In this document: positions 1-7,117 of the stretch, piece by piece
How positions within the stretch are numbered: the stretch's first letter is position 1
Layout of the letters: each line of letters starts with the position of its first letter
Assembly: GCA_012934845.2 (NCBI GenBank)
Contig: WNNJ02001487.1
Coordinates: 1-64,000 of the forward strand
Direction of reading: 5' to 3'
DNA length: 64,000 nucleotides
Source of the DNA: Pomphorhynchus laevis
Lineage: Eukaryota > Acanthocephala > Palaeacanthocephala > Echinorhynchida > Pomphorhynchidae
Program-made: the position numbers and the translations under genes
The notes under the pieces: model-generated
The model's input: the letters and a program-made list of their open reading frames with translations, nothing else
What the model was told of the DNA's origin: nothing
The model's database searches: none

Positions 1-2806
1 GGAGAAGGTCACAACATGAAAGTCCACAGAAACGACAGTAACAGTCAGAATTTCTTGAATGACAAGGCAACCTGATCATACAAAATTTGTCATGGTAACC
101 ATGAGTAGATATTCTCCAAACAAGCGGTCGGTTTGCATTAAATGGCATTTTCCAATTATTCTGAAGAAATACCGGAGTGCAATAAATAGCAGGATCAAGT
201 TTTGCAACAGTAATCTGCGTATTGCTGAGATGGATCGAGAGTGCCGGTGTTATAGGCAGATTAAACGAATTTGCAAAGGTATACGCACACGATGAGAGTT
301 GAGATAACGCTGACACTAATGTCGAAGAGGTCATGGGTGAGAGCCCTGTGATACGTTTAATATACCTCCATTGAAGCGAATCAAATTTGCGGAAATTAGC
401 AGTAGTAAGATCAAGCCAGATCGCCTGAATACCATATGTCAATATAGGAAGGATCATCACCTTAAAGAATTTTAGGGCACCGTCGAAGGACAAATTACCT
501 ATGTTTCTGAAGGAATACATTCTTTCAGTTGCCTTGACACACTTGTTGGAAATATGTTTCGAGAATGTCCATTTCGAATTTAAAACAATACCAAGGTAGG
601 AATACTCACAACAAAATTCAAAATTGCTATTTCGATATTGCAATGAGTCATCACCGCGTAGACGGCCACCCTTCCTGAATTTTATAGCTCGGGACTTATC
701 TAGATTTACCACTATAAGATTTTGTGTGCAGTAGGTATCTAGACGATTCAATGACATTGTTGCTGAATCAATATCATGAGAAAGTATGACTAAATCATCT
801 GCATACATTATGCAGCTGGATCTACCGCTTTGACAAACAAAGAAGGGAAGGTCACTAACGAATAGCGTGAAAAGCAGCGGGCTTAAAGGATCCCCTTGTA
901 ACACCCCTCGATTTTGGATCAAGTGTTGTGACAATTGCAGTCCATCCGAAATACGAATTTCATTAGGCGACAATATGGCTGCAAGTAGTTTTAACATTGG
1001 ACCGCGTATGTGAAACTCGAAATGAAGCTTGCTTAGTAAGAGAGACCGATTCACAGAGTCAAACGCCTTTGTAAAATCAATAAATAACGCATACATGCAT
1101 GAATTTGCTGCGAAACGCTGTTTTACCCTTTCTCTTAAAGTAGAAATCGCCCCAACTGTAGATCTACCTGGTCGAAATCCATATTGTTCATTCGCTATAC
1201 GTGAACCACATGATCGCATAATACGACGGTGAACTAGCGAAGTCAATAGTTTATAGGCATGATTTGTTAAGGCTATTCCTCGATAAGAGTTCGTAGATAA
1301 AGGATCTGTTTTGCCTTTATACATAACTTTTATGGTCGCTTCTTTCCAGGACTTAGGAATAGGACATCCAAACAGAATAGAATTGTAAAGCCCCAACCAG
1401 AATGGCTCTAATATATGTAGAGACTGTTTGATATGCTCTATGCATAACCCATCAGGGCCAGCCGCCTTTCTTATCGATATAGAAAATACACAAGCTCTTA
1501 ACTCCTGAAGAGTAAATGGAGAATTTAAGATCTGATCAATGTCATGATTTATTTCCGTAAAGGAGAATTGTGAAAGTAATAAAGGATACGAAGAAGAAAC
1601 ATATTCATTCAAGGGATCGTACAAAACAGCCCTGAAATGATTTTCCCACTTATCAAGAGGAATCTTAGATGATAATGCAAGTTGTCTAACTTTCAACTTC
1701 CAAGGGTATATTTCTGCATCCTTTAAAATACGTTGTTCTTCGGTCTTAAAATGCTTGTCTTTCAAACAATTAATAGAAGATCGATAGATCAACTTTAAGT
1801 CCCTATATTCCTTACTTTCGCGTGCTCTGAATGTCGGAAGTTTATGCATAGCAATGAGTTTACTACGAAGTTGACGCAAATACAGAGGAATTTTGAATGG
1901 TGAGCACGTCGGTTTCTGAGTAGATGCAAAGCAACATTCTAAGAGTGTATCTCGAACTTCGAGGTACCTCGAACCATCAGTACCAAGCAAATTAGTTGTA
2001 AGCGATGATAATCTAGGGTTTCTTAGATCTAGTCTACGACTCCGCTGTGAGATCGACTGTATGAGTGATGACGTCATCACATCATCAAGAATGAGCTTGA
2101 AAATGACTGGCTTATGTTTTCTGCGTAAAGACCATTTGCTTTCTAGGCATAGGCGAGCTGATGTTACTTTGCAGTTTGTAAACAAAATATCTATACAACT
2201 TCTTCCCCGATCACTTTCGTAGGACCAACCCTCACTAGGGTAGCTAAGCTGAATGCCGTACGGAGTTAACGAATTGACAATGTGCTTTATTTTATCCGAC
2301 AATGGACTACTTACATTGGCATTAAAGTCACCTGCTATAATTATAGGGTGATTTTCTGGTAGAAAGCCTATGATATCTACTAAATCAATGTTAATGTCAG
2401 AAACATCAATAGTTGGATTGAAATAACAACCCACGATTGAAATATGTGGGGTATGAACGATAACGCTAAAATCACTGGAGCTTGCATTCCAGGTCGAAAT
2501 GATTGGCTTAACACCCACTACGATGCCTCCTATGGGACGACCTCGAATAGGGGCTTTTGCTAATTTTTCAAATACGTAAAAACCTTTTATGGATATCGGG
2601 TTACAGCAAAATGTCTCTGTTAATACTATGATGTCATATCCTCTTAAAAAGGAGTCAAATCCTTCAGATAAAAGCCTATCAAGACCTTCTGCATTAAAAA
2701 CCAAAACCTTCACAATTGAGGCGGAATCAGAACTCTGGTTAGGAGCCCGTGAACTAGTCGGGTGTAGACCAACAATGTTGGTCTTCACCGCGACACCATG
2801 TTCAAG
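1..2806 (-). CDS. Element A ORF2: APE endonuclease plus reverse transcriptase (open at window edge)
   Basis: Reading the minus strand from the base after the ORF1 UGA gives about 935 open codons to the window edge. Order: endonuclease with NAEG and TETF near residues 45-70 and AGDFNA near 160; a linker; then RT with SYRGIALTNH, NEQYGFRPGRST, LFIDFTKAFDSVNR, GVLQGDPLSPLLF and the catalytic YADDLV (bases about 800-820); then the thumb. Near the edge a zinc-knuckle-like stretch begins (CYCRFCG). The first in-frame ATG is about 200 codons in, beyond the endonuclease core, so an AUG start would lose nuclease function. It is in the same frame as ORF1, which supports expression by stop read-through. 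It encodes the enzyme for target-primed reverse transcription. Confidence 0.87.
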
Positions 2807-2809
2807 TCA
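2807..2809 (-). promoter_or_regulatory. In-frame UGA between ORF1 and ORF2 of element A (candidate read-through stop)
   Basis: ORF1 ends ...ACT CCT ATA TGA CTT GAA and the next codons continue open in the same frame into ORF2. Element B has the same 11 bases CCTATATGACT at the equivalent place. The overlapping AUG (ATATGAC) opens a frame that stops after two codons, so a start-stop re-initiation of the UAAUG kind would give nothing. Read-through is inference; the shared context is seen. Confidence 0.6.
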
Positions 2810-3916
2810 TATAGGAGTAGATGGACAGAGAGGTGACGATTCCATGGTTGAAGAAGGGTCTTCACCTCGCAGCTCAACGTGGGAGATTTCCGAACTAATC
2901 GGATTATGAGGAACAATATGAACTTGAACAATTCTGTTTTGTCGAATTCGAAACGATTTTTGTGGCTCATCGATCCTACGCTTAATAAGCTCGGCGCGAA
3001 GAGATTTTTCCGCATCTCGTTCTGCTACGGATAGATCCGGCTTGATAAAAACTTTAGAATAATCATCATGGTGCCGAAGGGAAGGAGCTTTCGATAAAAT
3101 AAGGTTTGTGAACGATGGGTTAGAGATTACCAACAGCCATGGAGGATATCTATCGTGATTGGCTGGTAAGCGAACGAGCTTAAGAGGTGTGTTGTTGTCC
3201 GTACAACCAATTATGGATATCATTTTCTTAACACATTTTCGGTCATCATCTGAAACGGGTAGATTTTTTATAACCACTGTCGAAGAACGTCTATTCTCCC
3301 GTTCAATCGTGCGTAATATCTCTACATTTGAAGCTCCTCTCTTGATTGCGGATGAACTTGCTAAAACTGCGCGAGTGATTTCTGAACTAATATTCTTACT
3401 CGCTACTTTCGCCCAGGTGGGAGTGTGAGAATCTACATTATCATTGATCTTGTGTTTTTGAGAGACACTGCTAGATTGTGAACTAAACTGATGAATCTGA
3501 GACTTCAGCTCTAGTATCTCACTTCTTAAAGAATTAATCGCCATTTCGTGGGTTCTGAAACGTGCAGAGGTGCATGATCCACAATAGAAGTCACGCATAA
3601 AGAAGTCACGAGTAAGACGAGAGGGAGTTTTTATTACTGTATAGATATCACAGTTTTCAGCCGTGCACTTTAATTCAAATGATACGAACCTACTTGAATC
3701 TTCAGAATGTGTTGAGCTAGGCAATTTACTACTAATTGGTATCTGAGAGTGAGTGCTAGAGTTAGAATCGAATCCGTCCATGTTTGTTGTAACCGGGGCT
3801 CGATTTGTACATCTTTTGGCTGAACAATTAGTACAGAGCCTACCCGTCTTCGAGCAAACACAACTTCTGCACACTGCCGATCCTCCGTTGCAACTGCAAC
3901 AACGTAGAGACATCAA
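2807..3916 (-). CDS. Element A ORF1: zinc-binding, coiled-coil, RRM-like RNA chaperone
   Basis: 369-codon ORF starting MMSLRCCSCNGG. The N-terminus (residues 5-40) is very cysteine-rich (CCSCNG, CRSCVC, CTNC), followed by a second C..C/C..C module (residues about 80-120: CTAENCDIYT then FYCGSC), a short coiled coil (LRSEILELKSQI), and an RRM-like or LINE ORF1-type domain from about residue 215 (STVVIKNLP, WLLVISNP, KVFIKPDLS, LRAELIKRR). This is the architecture of nucleic-acid-binding ORF1 proteins that package LINE RNA. Element B's ORF1 has the same order but is clearly divergent. The stop is the shared UGA described separately. Confidence 0.85.
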   Translation of the reverse strand: MMSLRCCSCNGGSAVCRSCVCSKTGRLCTNCSAKRCTNRAPVTTNMDGFDSNSSTHSQIPISSKLPSSTHSEDSSRFVSFELKCTAENCDIYTVIKTPSRLTRDFFMRDFYCGSCTSARFRTHEMAINSLRSEILELKSQIHQFSSQSSSVSQKHKINDNVDSHTPTWAKVASKNISSEITRAVLASSSAIKRGASNVEILRTIERENRRSSTVVIKNLPVSDDDRKCVKKMISIIGCTDNNTPLKLVRLPANHDRYPPWLLVISNPSFTNLILSKAPSLRHHDDYSKVFIKPDLSVAERDAEKSLRAELIKRRIDEPQKSFRIRQNRIVQVHIVPHNPISSEISHVELRGEDPSSTMESSPLCPSTPI

Positions 3917-3960
3917 TTCAATGAAGTTTTATATAATCGAAATCTGCAGGTCCAAATTGA

Positions 3961-4335
3961 AGTCTGCACGTCCAAATCGAAATCTGCAAATCCAAATCGA
4001 AATTGATGTTCAATCGTTGATTGCGTTGTAAAACTTTTTGATAAAGTAAAAGTTGATGTTCGATCGTTAAAGTTGAAATTCGATCGTTGATTTCAGTTCC
4101 AGATTTCAGTTGTCCACCAAGATTAAGTTGATGTTCGATTGTATGTTATTATATTGTAATTTGTGTTAATTAATAATAAGTCTGCACGTCCAAATCGAAA
4201 TCTGCAAATCCAAATCGAAATTGATGTTCAATCGTTGATTGCGTTGTAAAACTTTTTGATAAAGTAAAAGTTGATGTTCGATCGTTAAAGTTGAAATTCG
4301 ATCGTTGATTTCAGTTCCAGATTTCAGTTGTCCAC
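3961..4335. repeat. 5' UTR direct repeat of element A (157 bases, period 218)
   Basis: Bases 3961-4117 recur at 4179-4335 with no difference I could see, a shift of 218. Both begin AGTCTGCACGTCC and end TTGTCCAC. It lies just upstream of ORF1 on the minus strand, so it is about 1.7 copies of a 5' monomer, as in LINEs whose promoter is a tandem array. The identity of the copies suggests recent duplication or recent insertion. Confidence 0.92.
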
Positions 4336-4429
4336 TTATGAAGTATTATTGTTTATATTAATTGTATGTTATTTTATTGTAATTTGTGTAATTTGTGTAT
4401 GTTTATCAGAATCCAAATTTTTTTAAGGT

Positions 4430-6929
4430 CTAATAATAATAATAATTTTTTTTTTTAAATAATAATACATTTATGATTTGTCATGTTTTACAATTCTAGC
4501 GTCTGGCTACAAACGCCCTGCATGGACATTGATACTACTCGAGCCATCATTCTCGACAAACGGCATCTGTATGTGTGTATTATCTCGGCGTAATTCTGTG
4601 GTCCTTGCAAAGCATGCATTGATGCTACCTTTTTTAACACAGTGTTAGCCGCGTTTCCCAATCCACCCGTTGTTGACATAACAAATGGATGAAAATGAGC
4701 CCGCTCAATTCTGTTTATACGTTCTTTGTATTTGCCATTCTTCCTTTCCTCGTGATATACAAAGGGATTTGACATGTGACTCGTTGCATACGATGGAGCA
4801 AAACTATTAAAAATGCAAATGTCCAGGAAGGACCGCTCCGTCACATGTCCGAATAGGCCGTTACACACAATGTCTGCCCTTGCATTACGATCCCTAGTCG
4901 TCGATGTTGCTTCAAATGACGTGGTCTCGGGTACATTCTGTAATATTGGTTCTTGGATTACCCTTCGACATACTTTTTGAATTTGATTCGCAAGTTCACT
5001 CTTAATGCTATTGTGGCGTACAAATGTCATTCCTCCAGTTCTGCAAGACAGTATATGTGCGACTTCATTGCTTTTACCGCATTCACACCTTCCATGATTC
5101 GAGGTTTGCCAGTCATAACGAGCTAACAGAGCATCGTGAAACTCGCGAGTATTAAGGAACAAATCTTTAGCTCCGTGATTACTGCTGAGCCACGCCGAAG
5201 CTCCACTTTTGCTCGCGTTTTCAAAAATTGTAAATAGATCTCTGGGTGATAATTCTATTATACTTTGCCTGTATCGTACTGTCTCTCTCTTGTTACATTC
5301 TTTGATTTCTTTGTATATTTGCTTCTGCTGGGTTTCCAAGTCATCACCTATTAGACCTTTCATTGCGGGATTACAAATCTTGACCGAGTTTTCATACTCT
5401 GAACCGCACGTTCTTAATTGGTTTATGATTCCCAGCCCTCCAAAACGATTCGGGAGTGATATTATCATCTCAGCTTCGTTGTCCTGACCTATGTATCCCA
5501 GCATTTCAGGTAGTACATCATTGAACAGCTTAGAGTGGAATGGCTTTAACCACGCTTGTTGCATATAGCACGTACGTTCAATATACGATAATTTGGGTTG
5601 TATCGCCTTTGTTAGAAGTAGATAGCTAGCGAAAGCCTCCTGAGTGCTAACGCTTTGTAGTTTATCTAAAGTATTCTTCCATTTCTCAACTAAATCTGAA
5701 CATTTGTTGTGCACAAAATCATATTCTCCAATAAAACTTCCTAGATATTTAACTCCATCCTTCCTCATAGCAACTCCTTGTTGAGTTAAAGCAACTGCAG
5801 CATTTTCAACTAAATCTTTATGAGCTAATAGTGTACACTTCCGGGGATTGATGAAGTATCCAAAGGATGGACCACATCTCTGTAGCTCTTTCCATATTTT
5901 TTCCAATTCTGCTATTGTGCCGACGCATCCCCCGTCATCAGCATACCAAACGTGTTTCGCACCCGGCGCCACTTCCTTTAAACGGTTGATCAGAGGAATG
6001 GACGCCAGGGCAAAAGCTGCCATTGCTAGAGGATCACCCTGCGTAAAGCCTTCGGCGGAGTGTAGTACCGTACCATTCACGACCAGATCGGATGTGCGTC
6101 CATATGTGTTATGTAGGATTTTATCCAGGGATGGACAAATATATTTTATATTTCTGAGTGCCAGATTTCTGTTTATTTGGTTGAATGCATTTTTCGCGTC
6201 TATCAGGAGTATACATGAGTCTGGTGTCTTTTCAAATGCCTCTCGCATTGTGTGAACCGCCACTTCCGTTCCACATCGCTGACCCGCACAAAGTTGAAAA
6301 TTGTTACAAACAGAAGTGATATCTTTGGATACGTGGTTCAGTACTACTCGTCCAATGATTCTTCGTAATGTTTCTCCAATTCCAACTGGCCTCACTCCTG
6401 GGTTCTTATCAAGAGGTACGAGGCGGCTGACTGTGTATGCATCTAATCGTATCGGATCAATTGTGTCCATCGCTATTTTGATTGTAAATTCGCATATTTG
6501 GATAGCCAACTTGCTAGATGCATTTCCATGATGTGTCAGAAAGTTTTTCCAGCCATCCGCGTCGACTCCAGACGGACCAGCAGATCCCGTTGTAATCCTC
6601 GCTGCATGGATAATGTCAGCTGGAGTCAGGTCACTGAATCTTACGTCATAGTGTTCAACCCTGCCTTCTACATCGCCTTGTAGTACGAATTCTTCATTAA
6701 CAGGTTCAGGTGTAGGATGAAGATCTTTAAGAATTGATAACACGGTTTGGTTGTCTATAATACTGTCTAAATCAAGAACACCTCGATTTTCTTTTGTATC
6801 TAGTGTCCGTGAAGCTTTACCTATCTTGCAATTTCGAACCAAGTTAATAATCCTCTTTATTTCGCATTTGGTTTTTCGACTTCCTAATTTAATTGAGTGA
6901 TATTTCATTTTTTGTAAATATTCCGCTTC
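4430..6929 (-). mobile_element. RLE-type LINE (restriction-like endonuclease), probably 5'-truncated
   Basis: The minus-strand element consists of one long ORF, a short 3' region and a tail of T runs and (TTA)n at about 4430-4470. It sits between the 3' end of element B (6931) and the 5' end of element A. Known RLE LINEs (R2, R4, NeSL, CRE, Hero) carry N-terminal zinc fingers that are not present here, and the ORF starts almost at the junction with element B's tail, so the 5' part has probably been lost. Target site duplications could not be recognised. Confidence 0.78.
4488..6908 (-). CDS. RLE-type LINE reverse transcriptase with C-terminal restriction-like endonuclease
   Basis: Uninterrupted 806-codon ORF. 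RT motifs: GPSGVDADGWKNFL (about residue 115), VRPVGIGETLRRIIG, LLIDAKNAFNQINR (motif A), EGFTQGDPLAMAAF (motif B), VWYADDGG (catalytic). After the thumb comes a zinc knuckle CECGKSNEVAHILSC, then ARADIVCNGLFG, SFLDICIFNS and HEERKNGKYKERI, which fits the PD-(D/E)xK pattern of the RLE domain, and a final STTGGLGNAA block. The enzyme nicks DNA and primes reverse transcription on it. Metazoan proteins with this arrangement are widespread, but I cannot name the clade. The ATG used is the first after an in-frame TAA in the upstream junction. Confidence 0.82.
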   Translation of the reverse strand: MKYHSIKLGSRKTKCEIKRIINLVRNCKIGKASRTLDTKENRGVLDLDSIIDNQTVLSILKDLHPTPEPVNEEFVLQGDVEGRVEHYDVRFSDLTPADIIHAARITTGSAGPSGVDADGWKNFLTHHGNASSKLAIQICEFTIKIAMDTIDPIRLDAYTVSRLVPLDKNPGVRPVGIGETLRRIIGRVVLNHVSKDITSVCNNFQLCAGQRCGTEVAVHTMREAFEKTPDSCILLIDAKNAFNQINRNLALRNIKYICPSLDKILHNTYGRTSDLVVNGTVLHSAEGFTQGDPLAMAAFALASIPLINRLKEVAPGAKHVWYADDGGCVGTIAELEKIWKELQRCGPSFGYFINPRKCTLLAHKDLVENAAVALTQQGVAMRKDGVKYLGSFIGEYDFVHNKCSDLVEKWKNTLDKLQSVSTQEAFASYLLLTKAIQPKLSYIERTCYMQQAWLKPFHSKLFNDVLPEMLGYIGQDNEAEMIISLPNRFGGLGIINQLRTCGSEYENSVKICNPAMKGLIGDDLETQQKQIYKEIKECNKRETVRYRQSIIELSPRDLFTIFENASKSGASAWLSSNHGAKDLFLNTREFHDALLARYDWQTSNHGRCECGKSNEVAHILSCRTGGMTFVRHNSIKSELANQIQKVCRRVIQEPILQNVPETTSFEATSTTRDRNARADIVCNGLFGHVTERSFLDICIFNSFAPSYATSHMSNPFVYHEERKNGKYKERINRIERAHFHPFVMSTTGGLGNAANTVLKKVASMHALQGPQNYAEIIHTYRCRLSRMMARVVSMSMQGVCSQTLEL

Positions 6930-6930
6930 A

Positions 6931-7100
6931 GTTCCGCCTTTCGGCTGGGCAAATAATTACAAAATAGGAAATTAGTCAGAATCAACAAAATTTGAAGTAT
7001 ACATATTGTCTTCCCGTTCCGCCTTTCGGCTGGGCAAATAATTACAAAATAGGAAATTAGTCAGAATCAACAAAATTTGAAGTATACATATTGTCTTCTT
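6931..7100. repeat. 85-base tandem duplication of element B 3' end, each with a GNRA hairpin
   Basis: The unit starting GTTCCGCCTTTCGGC at 6931 recurs at 7016 (period 85, nearly identical). On the minus strand each unit ends with GCC-GAAA-GGC (6936-6945 and 7021-7030), a three-pair stem closing a GNRA tetraloop, preceded by TTTGCCCA. Element C has GCC-GAGA-GGC at the equivalent spot, so this is the 3' UTR of the family rather than the start of the neighbouring RLE LINE. Confidence 0.85.
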
Positions 7101-7117
7101 AATGCGTCGTTTTTTGA

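Larger units (their letters stand above)
1..4425 (-). mobile_element. LINE element A (APE-type, two ORFs; 3' end outside window)
   Basis: Non-LTR retrotransposon read on the minus strand. From its 5' end (about 4425) it has a 5' UTR with a 218-base tandem unit, ORF1 (3916-2807), a UGA codon, then ORF2 in the same frame running to base 1 with no stop, so the 3' end lies outside. ORF2 has an APE-like endonuclease and a reverse transcriptase with a YADD centre. The 5' end abuts the (TTA)n tail of the neighbouring RLE-type LINE. I found no stop or frameshift in either ORF apart from the shared UGA, so the copy looks young. A decayed plus-strand piece of the same family lies at about 28012-28760. 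The clade is I/Jockey/R1-like but I cannot place it further. Confidence 0.88.

Noticed and set aside
59-1232. Short plus-strand ORFs in the first kilobases
   Set aside because: They are antisense shadows of the open minus-strand ORF2 of element A.
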